Below, in pieces: positions 21,414 to 33,109 of a stretch of DNA of 64,000 nt. A model generated the notes under the pieces. It saw only the letters and a program-made list of their open reading frames with translations, was not told where the DNA came from and did no database searches. This DNA is from Piezodorus guildinii. Its lineage: Eukaryota > Arthropoda > Insecta > Hemiptera > Pentatomidae. Made by a program: the position numbers and the translations under genes. Where the stretch lies: assembly GCA_023052935.1 (NCBI GenBank), contig CM041295.1, forward strand, positions 22,444,880 through 22,508,879, in the 5' to 3' direction. The first letter of the stretch is position 1. Every line of letters begins with the position of its first letter.

Positions 21414-21683
21414 TTTGTTTATTTAACGTGACTTTATGCTGCTATGGCTAATCGGACGATGCTACAGTGGGAGTCCTAAATTTTGCCTATCCAGGTTTCA
21501 TTAGGATAGGGACCTTTAACGAGTGCCTGACATCGCACAGGCTCAGGACCACCTTTTAACGTCCCCTCTGAAGGAAGGCATAACTAAGGATTTTTTACTC
21601 CTATTAAAAAATCCTAGGACCACCTGTGGGTTTGAACCCGCATAGGAGGCTATTATGCTAACCACACAGCTTCAAGTGATCCC
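21414..21683 (-). mobile_element. tRNA-derived SINE S1, copy b
   Basis: Same layout as S1a on the minus strand: GGGATCACTTGAAGCTGTGT head, B-box region GGGTTCAAACCC with a small deletion just before it, and a body carrying a short internal hairpin around 21584-21612 (AGGATTTTTTACTCC and its inverted partner). Similar TCGATATA sequence flanks both ends. Confidence 0.8.
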
Positions 21684-22044
21684 TTTTTTTTCTCGATATA
21701 ATATGCCTCATATCCCAGTTAAAAAGTAATGCTGAGCTGAAAGTAATACCCAGATAATTGTATTCTGGGTATAATTGTCTTCTGCCTCGCTTTAGCTACA
21801 CATATAAATTTTTAACATTTTTTTTTTTTTTTTTTTTAATGTTTACCGATAAAGATATATATATATAAATTTTTTTAAAAATTTTATTTTGCTAAATCTG
21901 TAAAAAAGCCAATTAATTAACTGAAAAAAAAGAATATTTTGTGAACAGGAAACGTTATATTCCGCAAGTTTCACCCCTTGTATCCAGCACATAATGTATT
22001 TGGTTTAATGTTTTAAGTATATTTATTCAAATTCCAGGTGGATA

Positions 22045-22290
22045 GATCACGCGATCTATTGGCTAGAACCTATTGTTCTGAGGCCTCGGGTTTGAATCCA
22101 GGCTGTAGCAGCAACATTTTATTGTTTTATTTAAACCTTGAGACGACCCTCGTGTATGGAGCACACCTGGCCTCTATAAAGTGGGTACCCAAAAATGAAT
22201 AAAAACCTAGTGGCTGAGTGTGATCTCGGCCTAATCACCTCATTTCAATGCCATTGGCCTAGGATATGTATAAAATCCGAAGACCTTTTT
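22045..22290 (+). mobile_element. tRNA-derived SINE S2, diverged copy
   Basis: B box GGGTTTGAATCC, then GGCCTCTATAAAGTGGGTAC and CTCGGCCTAATCACCT, all shared with the S2 copy at 51374. The tRNA head is poorly kept and the 3' end is worn. Confidence 0.65.
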
Positions 22291-22374
22291 TTTAATTTAA
22301 CCACTATAACCGCAATTTTTAATAGCATTATTTTATAGAAAATAAACTGTATTAGATTTATTTTGTTTTGTTTT

Positions 22375-22650
22375 CCCCCAAGGTTACTTAGGTACCAGTA
22401 TGTATGTAAAGAAACCGTTTTACTTAAGAATTGTACATAATTTTTTAATCAGGTTTGTGATATGTCGATATATATACGATATATCCACCGTGGAAGAGAA
22501 AAGGAGGTAAGAGAGAGTCGCCTGTTGCGCGGTTCAGATTTTTTTTAGACCCGTAATAAAAAGGTTTATTATTTGCTTGATAATTACCACTATTTTGATA
22601 GGAACTATAAATGTAACACCTTTAAATATACCTATATAGTATGATCCGTT
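22375..22650 (+). repeat. Repeat E, copy E3 (longest)
   Basis: Runs from GGTTACTTAGGTACCAGTAT through the GTGGAAGAG region, GTCGCCTGTTGCGCGG and TTTGATAGGAACTATAAATG. It joins the two halves seen separately in E1 and E2. No ORF. Confidence 0.55.
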
Positions 22651-22699
22651 AGTATCCGTAAATTTCAATTTTACACATTATATGAAAAAGTTGACCTAG

Positions 22700-23140
22700 A
22701 AAAAGTAATTTATTACATCCAACACAACAGACTTGGTCTCTACAGCAAGTCTTTGATATTTAGAGCAAGAGGAGAACTGATGGGACTAGATTATCAGCCA
22801 TAGAGGAGGGATAGGGTACCTTCCTTTGTTATGTGCAAAATTAATGTAGCAGAGGATAACTACCACTTTTTTGCAATTTTTCCTGTCTTAAACAATTTCA
22901 GGAAGATATATTTAGGAAAAGATAGACTAACTCCAGATGAATTATTAAAGATTAAATGAGCTCGATTAAGTGAAACTCGCTACATACTTAATTAATATTT
23001 CAAATACAGATTTGTTTTAATCCAGCATCTTAATTATAGAACTATTTTAATCAATAAAAATAGATTACAATGTTACTACAATTCAAATTTAATGGTAATT
23101 GTTGTCATCAAGGCATAGTATTTTTTTCCAACAATTCCCG
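22700..23140. other. Unassigned AT-rich interval
   Basis: No recognisable gene. Part of 22900-23060 resembles 28690-28830 (for example ATCAATAAAAATAGATTA versus TTAATAAAAACAGGTTTA), suggesting one more old repeat. Confidence 0.3.
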
Positions 23141-23153
23141 ACAAGTGTGAGAA

Positions 23154-24240
23154 ATGTTAAAACACCTTCTAGTGGCCTGTGAAGAAATTGATCTATACCC
23201 AAATTACAATAAGACAAAACTAATGAAAAATATTTCAAATAAAGAAATAAAAATGAACAACGTCACCCTGGAATACGTGGAGGGATATGTTTACTTCGGA
23301 CAGATAGTTTCCTTTTCAGATGGAGTTACAAAAGAAGTCAAGAGAAGAATGGCATTTGGCTGGAACAAGTTCTGGTCTCCGAAGTACATAAGAAAGGGAA
23401 ACATAAGTATTGACCTAAAAAGACTAGTTTTCAATAGATGTATTATATCAGTGGTGACCTATTGGTCGAAAACATGGTCATTGAAAACAGTCGAAACAGG
23501 AATGATCTTCTTGTGTGTGGCAGAATAGCATCGAGAGAAGCATCATGAAAGAGATCAATGGTAGATAAATGGACAAAATCAAATGCAAGAAGATGAAAGA
23601 AGAAATAGGGCTCAAAGACACAATCTAGCAAATAAGAAAAAGGCAAATGGAAATAGGGAGGACATCTCCTGCGATGCAGTGACAATAGATGGTCAAAAAT
23701 AGTCACCGAATGGACCCCATATGAAACGGAAAAGGACGAGAGGCCGACAAATAAAGAGATGGAGAGATCCATTTAGGCTTTTGGCAGGACCTTTCTGGTG
23801 TAGAGTTGCTGAGGACAGAGATGTGTAAAAAGAAAAATGGTTAAATGTTAGAAATCTCACTTCCCAGTAGGGCTAGTCACTCAAGAGAAAGCTTATACTT
23901 CCAAGTGAAAGCCTATGCAAGAATAGCAAAATATTTCTTTATAAATTATGATAATAGGGGTACTAACTACGTTTGCTATAGCAGTTTTTTTGTGTTATTT
24001 TGCTAAACCCGTCGAGTTTCTAAAGTTATTTCCTGTAGAAACGCGATGGGTTTAGCACAATAGCACAAAAAATATGCTATAGCAAGCGTATTGAGTACCC
24101 CTAATGTAAAAAAATGTTTTATTTCGTTATGTCCTTTCTATTTTAATTGTATGTTTTATAGCAATTGTAGTATTTATGAATAAAGGCTATTTTCATTGCA
24201 TTTCATTATCATCAAAATTGTAAAAAAAAAAAAAAAAAAG
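23154..24240 (+). pseudogene. LINE polymerase C-terminal fragment with 3' UTR
   Basis: Plus strand. The first frame (23154-23528) reads NKTKLMKN, VEGYVYFGQIVS and a Trp-rich segment typical of the region after the YADD box in RTE-like polymerases. After a frameshift the C-terminus continues with KRTRGRQIKRWRDPF, VAEDRDV and KWLNVRNLTS, the usual RTE-type end. The 3' UTR contains GAATAAAGGCTATTTTCATT and an A-run at 24222-24238. A MITE (23956-24102) has landed in the 3' UTR. This is a different subfamily from D1-D5. Confidence 0.65.
23956..24102. mobile_element. Palindromic MITE M1, copy a (147 bp)
   Basis: Inverted ends AGGGGTACTAACTACGTTTG and (reverse) AGGGGTACTCAATACGCTTG. Inner parts also pair (CTAAACCCGTCGAGTTTCTA with its near complement), so the whole forms a long hairpin. 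A 3-bp AAT flanks each side. Copies b and c lie at 33524 and 33673. Confidence 0.85.
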
Positions 24241-24367
24241 GCAACTCAATGGACTGCTTATTGCCATTGTCCTGCGAGCTTTGATTTTGTATAACATATG
24301 TTATTACTATTAAGTAAAAAAACACTTATTCATTGATTCATTTAAAAACTGTATTAGAATATATATA

Positions 24368-24645
24368 TAGGGGAACCCGTGGCTGAAAGGCTAGCGCTCA
24401 AGTCTCTCATGCTAAAGGTTATGAGATCGAATTCTAGTCCCGGTGGTACTTTTATAAGCATATAATTAAATAGGGATTCAATCACAGCCACTCCCCCGGG
24501 TATGAGACCCGTCAGCCAAATGGTGGCCGCTCACAAAATTAGGCTCAGGGAGTAATGACCCCACACTACAAAAAACCTCTCAGGAGATTAACCGCGAGGG
24601 CTAGGACCTACATGGCCTGTCACGCCACTGGAAAATACAGACACA
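24368..24645 (+). mobile_element. tRNA-derived SINE S3, copy a
   Basis: Head GGGAACCCGTGGCTGAAAGG with an A-box-like region, B-box-like GAGATCGAATTCT, then a body with ATGAGACCCGTCAGCCAAAT and TCAGGAGATTA. It ends in an A/CA-rich tail. The other copies are 32044-32200 and 63612-63886. Confidence 0.75.
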
Positions 24646-24774
24646 CACACATACATATATATATTTTTTTTTTTTATTATTTTTTTTTTTTTTAATTTTT
24701 TTTTTTTGCCATCATTGCTGTTTTCATTTTATAGAATAAATAAAAGTATTAAAATTAAATTTTTGTTGTTTTTT

Positions 24775-24915
24775 TCTTCACTTAGGTACGATTATTTAAG
24801 GAAAGAAAACATTTTAGCTAGGTTTGTGTTAATAATATTTAATTAAGCCTGTGACATGTGAGAGGATAATTAATTTGGGAGTTGATATATCTAGCGTGGA
24901 AGGGGAAGAGGGACG
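24775..24915 (+). repeat. Repeat E, copy E4
   Basis: Carries CTTAGGTACGATTATTTAAG and GTGACATGTGAGAGGATAAT, then GTGGAAGGGGAAGAGG. It stops where a short unassigned GC-richer stretch begins. Confidence 0.5.
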
Positions 24916-25386
24916 GGGTTGCGGCTGGGGCCGGATGGGGAAGCGTTGAAAGAAAGGAAGCATTTTATCAGGGGAGAAGACCACAGTTGCCAGCCTCCTC
25001 AGGCCAATATTTATTGGTTTCTTCCTAAGGCCAACTCCACAAATCTTCTAAGCACATACTTACTTTCAGCCTCCTTGTTCCTCTCTCTCACTTCTTCTTT
25101 ATATTTGTCATTTTGTATAAACATGAGCTACTTAAATCCGTATCATAGTTTTTAGGCGGATTCAAATAAAATATGAAATTGTGACAGAATAACCTATTAC
25201 GATTTCGTATGGATTAACACACACACAAAAAGTATATATAATGTTGTATATGAAATTCTATGTTAAGATAATTGTGGAATCACCTATTCACCTCATTGCT
25301 AGACCGTTGCTCTAGAAACAGTACGATTTTCTACATGCTCTAAACCCAAATCTCATTTTTTCTTTCAACTATCATAACGAATATTA

Positions 25387-26249
25387 TTGGGTTGATGCAA
25401 AATTAATGCAGGTTTCCTCTATTGCAATATCTTAATTCCAATTGTGTAAACAAAGCTAATCCTAACATTGATCATTATTATACCAAAACAAACCTTATCT
25501 AATACCCTCTCTTTCACCATGAATTTGTTTAGTAAAATCGTTTTGTTCAGTGTGTTCAAAGGTCTTGAATCGAAAATGTCAAAGTGCGATTTTCGTCAAA
25601 TTTATTTTTACGAATTTAAATTAGGGCGCAGCGCTGCGCAAACGGCTCGTAATATTAATGAAGTGTGGGGTCAGGGGGCTATTAATGAGTGCACGGTGCA
25701 GCGTTGGTTCCAGAAGTTTCGCAGAGGAGATTTCGACCTCGAAGACAAGGAAGGTCGGGGCCGTCATCTTGCTCTGGACAACGACCAGCTGAGGTCAAAA
25801 GTGGAAGAAGACCCAACCAAAACCACACGAGAAATGGCGGCGGAACTCGGAACTCAAAAATTGCAACGTCTTTGCCCAGCATTGATGAATCGGAAGGTTG
25901 CACAATCAACGCTTCGACGACTGCACGAGTTGGGCTACGAAGTTCTCCAACATCCGCCTTATTCACCTGACCTCTCTCCTACAGACTTCCACTTTTTCAG
26001 GCATCTGGACAACTTTTTGAGGGAGAAAAATTTTCAAAACCAGGACGACATTGAAAATTCTTTTCGTGATTTCATTGAGTCCAGGGATTCGGATTTTTTT
26101 TCTGGTGGAATAAGAAAGCTTGTTGAACGTTGGCAAAAGTGCATTGATTCAGATGGAAATTATTTTGATTAAATATATATGGTTAAAGTAAAGATATGGC
26201 GTATTTACAATACCTACTAAAAACCTGCATTAATTTTGCATCAACCCAA
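25387..26249 (+). mobile_element. Mariner element MAR-B, internally deleted (863 bp)
   Basis: TA flanks (25385-25386 and 26250-26251) and matching ends TTGGGTTGATGCAAAATTAA and its inverted partner at 26230-26249. TIRs run about 28 bp. The sequence differs clearly from MAR-A and resembles the cecropia-type mariners that include Hsmar1. Its ORF is open. Confidence 0.93.
25576..26172 (+). CDS. Shortened mariner transposase, in frame, lacking two catalytic Asp
   Basis: A 198-residue ORF from the ATG at 25576, chosen because MSKCDFRQ fits mariner N-termini; the frame is open upstream to 25468. The first helix-turn-helix (about 15-48) and part of the second binding domain (66-92) remain. Compared with about 340 residues in full-length relatives, one in-frame deletion after residue 92 removes the first catalytic Asp region. 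A second at residue 107 removes the block around HDNARPH. The third Asp (D137 in SPTDFH) and C-terminus remain. It cannot cut DNA but may still bind MAR-B ends. Whether it is expressed is unknown. Confidence 0.85.
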   Translation: MSKCDFRQIYFYEFKLGRSAAQTARNINEVWGQGAINECTVQRWFQKFRRGDFDLEDKEGRGRHLALDNDQLRSKVEEDPTKTTREMAAELGTQKLQRLCPALMNRKVAQSTLRRLHELGYEVLQHPPYSPDLSPTDFHFFRHLDNFLREKNFQNQDDIENSFRDFIESRDSDFFSGGIRKLVERWQKCIDSDGNYFD

Positions 26250-26449
26250 TATAATTTAGGTCCCACCCCCACATACTTATTTTTTGAACAACAAAAATAT
26301 TCACTAGAAATAATTTATATGGCAGAATAAAATTTGCCATGTCAGCTAGTAGGCTATATAAGAATATTTGGCTCGGGTTTTTTCCAAACATAGTAGTTTT
26401 TATTTCGTAGAAAAACAAAACATATTAAAATTTAATTTCTGGCCTTGTT

Positions 26450-27045
26450 TTTTAACTCAGGTATGAGTATTTAAGTAGAGAATACCATTTTATGGTTAAT
26501 AATTTTTTTAAATTTAAATATTTATTTATTGAGAAATATTACAATCTTTTTCAGAATGAACAATAGTAATAGAGATATAGGACCACATTCATACAATATA
26601 TACAGAAAATAACGATAAAGTCAAATTACATAAAATAGAAAAAAAAGAATCATTTATGTGTACAATAAAAATAAAAAAAACAATAAAAAACAAACAAACA
26701 ACAACCTGTAATTGAGAGAAATACTAAGTTGGCAAATAAATAAACATCATACAAACAATGGTAACTTTATACAATATATACAACTGCTAAGGGGACCCCA
26801 GACTGGGCTTTTCCCACCGGAAAAAAGCAGAATCCAAGAGATCCCAGCGCCTCTCTCTCAGCTGCATCACTGGTATTAGCCAGTAGAGGCTGAGTTAGGG
26901 CGCAATAGCCACAAACATACAGTACATGAGTGGAGGAACTGACCAGTGTCAGAACTCCAGTAATAATTTAAAAAAAAGTTTGTGACATGTGAAAGGAAAA
27001 ATAATTGACCCGCTGATATATCTGTTGTGGAAAGGGGAAAGGATG
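26450..27045 (+). repeat. Repeat E, copy E5, split by a LINE tail
   Basis: Left part (CTCAGGTATGAGTATTTAAG, to about 26506) and right part (GTTTGTGACATGTGAAAGGA, from about 26970) are the two sides of the E1-type unit. The J-type LINE tail lies between them. Confidence 0.5.
26507..26960 (-). mobile_element. J1-type LINE 3' UTR, strongly 5'-truncated
   Basis: On the minus strand this matches the J1 3' UTR: compare CAGTGTCAGAACTCC, CCCAGCGCCTCTCTCTCAGC and ATTCATACAATATATACA with 11190-11590. The A tail is a T-rich start at 26507. TAATAATTT-like sequence lies at both borders (about 26497 and 26961), a likely target duplication. No coding sequence is left. Confidence 0.75.
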
Positions 27046-27274
27046 AGGGTTGAGAAATAATATAAAATAATATTGCGTTGGAAAAATAAATATTTAAAAA
27101 AAGTCTTATCTTACTAAACAATTGTGTAAGGTAATTGAGAGTGATAAAACTAAATGATTGTTGTTGATAATAATTTATATTGTATGATTATTTACTCTAA
27201 AACACATACACATGCTTCCATCGTAACTAATTTTAGTCAAACTTTAACTCTTACTTCATTTAAAAACTTCAAAA

Positions 27275-27727
27275 GACCCGACAACATGACTATCTTAAGG
27301 CCGATATGGACTTACCGAGTAGAGCTTTTTGGCTCTGCTAAACCATCAAATTCTTCCCGTCTCCAATCATAGCAATCCGAAATCCTTCGAAAAATCCTTA
27401 ATGCTCCTTATTATGTGACGATCAAATCATCCATAATGACCTAAATATTCCCTATGTTGCTGACTTGGCCCGAACCAGGTACCACTCCTTTCATTACAAA
27501 CTCCATTCCTACTCTAATCCACTAGTTTCAAAACTTGTTACCTCTACAATCCCTGATAATCCTCCGAGGCGTCTGAAAAGAAGATGCCTCGAAACTATCT
27601 GGTTTAGCATAGTTTTTGGAGATCTGCCAATGGGTATATCTACATGTGAATCATGACATAATCTTGTTTCACATTTACTAGATGTATTTTATTGTAGAGT
27701 TGTAGATATCAATAAATTTATTTTAAA
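27275..27727 (+). pseudogene. Jockey-type ORF2 3' fragment (JB, copy 27k)
   Basis: Plus strand. ILRPIWTYRVELFGSAKPSN matches the ORF2 C-terminus in JB copies at 37455 and 50170. Stops and shifts follow, then PPRRLKRRC near 27565 where relatives have PPRRLKRRWPRDL. The 3' UTR ends in an A-run at 27722-27730. Confidence 0.75.
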
Positions 27728-27744
27728 AAAAACTTTGTTTAAAA

Positions 27745-27860
27745 GGTTTAAGAACGGAGATCAGTGAAAATCGTATTTTTTTTTTTTAGCCCACAATAAA
27801 AACGCATATTATTTATGTACTTGATAATTACCACTATTTTGATAGGAACTACAGTCGTGG
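27745..27860 (+). repeat. Repeat E, copy E6
   Basis: AATAAAAACGCATATTATTT and TTTGATAGGAACTA match E2 and E3. It starts right after the JB fragment. Confidence 0.5.
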
Positions 27861-27869
27861 GCGTAGAAA

Positions 27870-29030
27870 TTGCATCACCAATACTTTGATTTTTTATAGT
27901 AATGAATTTGATCCAATTGAATATTTTTGTTTTTCTCTACTTATTTATATCATTCACGCTGCATGAAATAAAGAAAAATTATAATAACTTTTCTCAGTTC
28001 TTGGTTAGCAACTTGGTTTAACTGCTAACAAAATACAATTTTTAATTTTGTCGAATTTCAAGTATTTTGTTATCAGAAACAATTAACATTACATGAAGCA
28101 GAAATATTTTCGCAGAAAGCAGCGGTGACACAATGGTGGTCATAGTTTTAAAAATTAATATTATAATTCATTTTACGAGAGAACTTAAACTTCTTGATTT
28201 TTTTTTTGTGCTGTTCTATAATTTTAAATATATAATATTATTGCTTTTTGTAATCTGCATTCCTAAAAACAGACTTAAATAATATGATTTAATATAATCC
28301 GGAACATTTTAAAATTAAAACACAAACACTTAACAAATGGACTTGGGCCACTTTTAAAATAAACGGCTCATGCATAAGTTATAATCTATTTAGCATAAAT
28401 ATATAAATAAATATGATTGGGGCCATTTCCTTCCAGGTTTGCATGGCAGTGAATATAGTGAGATAGATAAAGACAGGATGGGCCGTTTATACAGCGACAG
28501 TAGGTAATATAGTTCCCCTAAAAACCCTCCCTACATATTCTTATCGAGTGGAATAATTGCTTGGAAGCAAATCTTCCCATCCTTTCAGATTAGATACACG
28601 GCAAAGCTTTAGAGCATTTCATTCTTTGATAAACTAATATATATTTAGTGATATCCTACCTAACATCATACAAATCTACAACTGCTAAAAATCGAGAATA
28701 TAGGTTAAGACAACATTTATTCAATGATCTGATCTTTGCAGTATCTCAAAAATGACGATTCCTATGAAACTGAGAATTTTAAGATAGTTGAGACTATTTT
28801 GATTAATAAAAACAGGTTTATGTAATATATATATATAATTTATAAATATATATTTTTTTTAAACAAGAGATTAGTAAGGATGATCTATAATAAACCGTAG
28901 AAATATTAGAGATTAAAGAAATAAATATTTTGTTGATTACTTTTTAATTTTTATAGTTTGGTTAAATGAATAAAGAAAAATCCGGTGCCCGCAACATTGT
29001 TAGAAATGATTTTTTTTTTTTTTAATTATT
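27870..29030. other. Unassigned AT-rich interval
   Basis: About 1.16 kb with no ORF of note, no inverted ends and no tRNA-like box. Part of 28690-28830 resembles 22900-23060. Confidence 0.3.
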
Positions 29031-29800
29031 AATTAAATTCAATCTCAATGGAAACATGTGTTTTATTAAATAATTTATTATATTATTATGTAAAACAATT
29101 ACTTAGATTTGTCGGCCTTTCATGACTCCTTATTAGCTTTTACAAGTTTTTCTAAAATCTCTAGCTTTCCAACGGTATATTATAAATATATTACTGTACT
29201 TATGCTTAAAAACAGAAAAATTGCATTAAAAAATATTTTGGATGTTTTATCCTTTAGTTGGATATCGAATTCGTTCATATATTTGCCCGTTTTTTATCAA
29301 TGCCAACGTGGTTGATATGGGTGATTGTTTCGAATCTACGAAATTAACGGCACATTAGAGGAAGAGAATTTAAAATAGCGGTATTGAAGTTCTGTCGGAC
29401 TGTTTCAATCAGGATGAAACTTATATGATATTAAAGCAAAATGAATTTTAAATTGATACACCGAGTTTAATCAAAATCAAAAGAGCCGTCTTTGAGAAAA
29501 TTGTAAAATGCATCTTATAAAGTGGCTCTTCTGGTAGGCGGATTGCGATGAAAAATTTGCTGTAATATTGCAGGCATATAAGCTCTTAAAATATGAAATT
29601 TTTATTGTTATACAATTAATCATTTTCCAGCTAGACTTACCACACACACGCAGACATACACATAAATTTTTGCGGGACTTGGTCATTTGGACTCAGGGGA
29701 CCCTAAAACGTGTATTTCTGCTGAAAATTTAAATTAGAAAATTTTTACGAAAGCAATACTTTCCTGTTCCTGTATATTTCATATATAGGTAAAATAAGAT
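29030..29800 (-). repeat. Repeat G, copy G2
   Basis: The reverse complement matches the copy at 48590-49290: the AAAATTTTTACGAAAGCAAT end, the CACACACACGCAGACATACA segment (where the other copy has (GT)n), CCAACGGTATATTATAAATA, and the block with AGCCGTCTTTGAGAAAATTG. No protein is recognised. Confidence 0.65.
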
Positions 29801-29804
29801 AAAA

Positions 29805-30440
29805 ATAATAATACACAGTATTCTTCTATGCAGTAATCTATCCGTCCAAATTAAAGTTCATTATCCACAAACTATATTTTTATTATATAGTCATTAGAAA
29901 CGTGGAATGATATGGAATAAATGAGATATAGATTTTTATGTTTCCTATAAAATTACTTGAAGTATATACAGTATCTTTAGAAAATCAATGCTTCATTCGC
30001 AATCATCTTGATGTCTACACTATCGGTCAGTATACTACAAGACGATAAATATGGAAAACCTTAGTAAAGATGTGGGTAGCGACCTAGAGAAATGGTCTCT
30101 CATCCGTAAACTCTGGATAGACGTTAGCCCTAAGGTTCAATGGGTTGTAAGGCGAAAACAGCTTGTGCGAATAAAATTTTTATAAAAACTATCCGTCTCT
30201 TAAGGCTAGGATCGAACGGGGCAGGTTCACGCTCTTAAGGGCCAAGGGTCGACTTGAGAAGCCTTTAGTTTCCTCACCCAGGGTTTTTCCATCCCTTGGT
30301 AGGGAACTTGAAAGAAGACAAGACAGTAGGGCGGAGATGAGGGGAAAGGGTCTTCAAGGAAAACTTCTTCTTACTTTATGCATATTTCGAGGCGGAAATT
30401 CAAAAACTTGTGCCAATCGAGGTGTGTGGAATTACTTATC
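29805..30440. other. Unassigned interval
   Basis: 30050-30360 is somewhat GC-richer. A plus-strand ORF fragment near 30050-30170 (MENLSKDVGSDLEKWS...) has no family I recognise and breaks quickly. No gene is supported. Confidence 0.25.
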
Positions 30441-30449
30441 TATTAATTT

Positions 30450-31240
30450 AAAAAAAAATGAAAATTTTGGTTATTCTGGGACTTTTCGTCCTCTAAGAAT
30501 AAAAACAATGAACATAAAAATCCAGTCTGTCTGGCATTATTTATTGATCATTAAATACATTAGTCTTATTTGTATAAATAAAAAGAATATATAAATAAAA
30601 CAAATAAAAAGTTTAATAATTAAATAGTGCATAATTAGACAATGTACATGTGTATGGAAGTTGGACCTTTAGGAGAAGGAGAAATAACTGGTGCTTGAAA
30701 GTAGTTAAGGATGATACTTTATGAAGGAAGATGGGTAATGAGTTCCAAATTATGGTAGCACGGATGATAAAATACTTTTCAAAGGATCCGGTTCTGTCAG
30801 ATGTTACTTCTAAATCGTCAGGTTGAGATCTTGTATTTAAGGTTTGTACGGAAGAACGATAAGAGAGGAGTTTAAATATGTAGGAAGGTTTTCTAGCTCG
30901 CAAGGATTGGAATAAGAAGATACCTAGTAGGTATTTTCTTCGGGAATCAGGATAAAACCACCCTTGACCAGAATACCAGTGTGAAATATGTGGGAGGCCG
31001 TAAATAAAATCTTATAAATCTATTCATTAATCTCTACAGCCTCATCTCATTTTCCCCAGAGAGTCATCCATATACTAGGCATCCGTAGTCAAAGTTGAGG
31101 AGCATGAGGGAAGACAGTATAAGAGATGGCGGGTACTTTAAGAAAAAGATTGACGGTAACGTAGGAGCTGTTTAATGATAGAGATGGATTTTCTGGTAAT
31201 TTGTGAAATATGGTTACTACACATTAAGTTTTGATCTAAC
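30450..31240 (-). pseudogene. CR1-like LINE polymerase C-terminus and 3' UTR
   Basis: On the minus strand 30613-30903 encodes LNTRSQPDDLEV, FIIRATIIWNSLPIFLHKVS and FKHQLFLLLL, the conserved end of CR1/L2-like polymerases. The region upstream to about 31240 continues the coding homology with breaks. The 3' UTR has GGGACTTTTCGTCC at 30479. A sister copy lies at 46320-47160. Confidence 0.65.
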
Positions 31241-31619
31241 TTAATTACTTATTTAATGGAGTAATTTAAAAAATTTAGTGCGCGCAACACAGAACTTAGC
31301 AGCATAACTTATATGCTTAACTTACCACCGTTCTTATAAGCATTGTATCAATATCTTTAAAACCAAATTTGGACTGTACATATCACAAAACGTATTGTCC
31401 TGAATTCTGGAAGATTTTAAATCTTTATTTCTTAAGTCGGTTACTGAAAGTATAGTTAATTTTTTTTAATTATTAATTATTATATAATTATTTTTAATTT
31501 AATCAAACGACTTTTACTTAACTAAGTTGTTAAAATCAATTTTATAACTTTCAAATACAGTTAGAGATGAAATCTATAGGTTAGTGAAAGTAAAAATGTT
31601 AAAGAATCAATAAAACTTA

Positions 31620-32043
31620 GATTAGATAGAAACATGTCTTTTATTAAACAATCTATTATATTATTATCAGCAAAAAAACAGTTAATCTATAGACTTTTCA
31701 TCGCCCTCCGTTAATTTTACAATTTCGTGTATAAGATATATTTTTTTTTAAACCTTCATCTATATTAATATTTTTTTTTTACCCAAAACACAAAATTGCA
31801 TAACAATTTTTTTTTTCTTTTTTCTCCTTTAGTTCAATACCGAATTCGTCCAAGTTAAAGATTTATCCATTTGTTAAATATTATTTATCAATGCTTACAT
31901 GATGATATGGTTATTTTTCCGAAATTAAAGGTACTTCAGAAGAAGAAAATTTAAAATATCGGCATTTAAGCCCTGTCAGAATATTTCAATAAGAATAAAG
32001 CCCATTAAATTATACATCGATATAGTGAGTTCAATCAAAATTC
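31620..32043 (-). repeat. Repeat G, copy G3 (partial)
   Basis: The reverse complement matches G2 and G6: AACATGTCTTTTATTAAACA, CCCATTAAATTATACATCGA and GAGTTCAATCAAAATTCTCA. SINE S3b begins at its right border. Confidence 0.6.
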
Positions 32044-32200
32044 TCAAAAAGGGTTGTGAGTCCGAACTCCAGCCCCAGCGGGACTTTTAAAAGCATATAT
32101 TTAAATGGGAATTCACTCACAGAATCTTTCATAGGTATCTGAGACCCGTCAGCCTACTGGTTGCCACTCACAAAAATAGGCGTGGTGAGTGATGAACATA
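32044..32200 (+). mobile_element. tRNA-derived SINE S3, copy b (partial)
   Basis: Starts at GGGTTGTGAGTCCGAACTCC (B-box area), then TGAGACCCGTCAGCC and TGCCACTCACAAAAATAGGC, as in S3a and S3c. The 5' tRNA head and the 3' end are missing. Confidence 0.7.
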
Positions 32201-33100
32201 CCGTAAGAGCATAAAGTTGCAAGATTTTTATAGATAATTATTTTATCTAAAATAAATGTTTCCATCTAAACAATATAATTTTATAAATAATTTTTGTATA
32301 AAAGATGAGGTAAATAATATCAGCTAATGCGGTATACAAAATGAAAATAAGTTTTTGTAAAGCACATTTCATAGTTTTTGGAGAATATTTTTAATTTGGT
32401 TACTGGATGGAATCAGGTTTTTTTCATAACCAAATACAATACTAAACATATTTTATTTATTTTAAATCAATAGTTGAAACCTACTGAAGAGAACATAAAA
32501 TATATTATAACAATACTTTTTCCTCTGCTTCTGGAACGTTCATTTCTATCCTTTTTTGAAAAGTATAGGTTTGTCGCTGTGGGAAGCCGATGAAAACATG
32601 TTGACACACATTCAATAAAACTTTTCCAAAGGCGGTTTCTACGAGTTGGAAAACTTGAAAAAGTTGCCCTGTCCCCGAGACATTTACACAACTGCATCAA
32701 CCCTTGTGATTCCAGTTCCACAACTTCTGCTATGTGACTTCCACACTTATAGCTGTATTAAATTTTACAATGTTCTTACATCCTTTCACTCTGTACCAGG
32801 TATCTCATTCTTTTATCCCGTGTTCTAAAATATTTAAAAAAAGCTGCAAACGATTACACGATAGTTAATTATTTCAAAATAACTACATAAGGTCATAACT
32901 GTTTAAAAAGTTATTTATTGACAGTTAACTAATATAAAAAGCAATATATAATTCAAAGGAGAATGGCCTAAAATGGTCAATCACCACTGCTAACTTCAAA
33001 ACGCTGTATCAGCTATTTCTGAACCTATTTTAATGATCCTTTTTTCGTTTTGTAGGAAATTTAATTCTCAATCGAATATCACTAACGGCAGTAATTTATT
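32201..33100. other. Unassigned AT-rich interval
   Basis: Short opposing ORFs near 32467-32828 have no motif. I see no repeat boundary or gene. Confidence 0.3.
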
Positions 33101-33109
33101 TATTGTTGT

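Noticed and set aside
24005..24060. A transcription terminator hairpin
   Set aside because: The inverted sequence is the inner part of MITE M1, with related copies at 33.5-33.8 kb.
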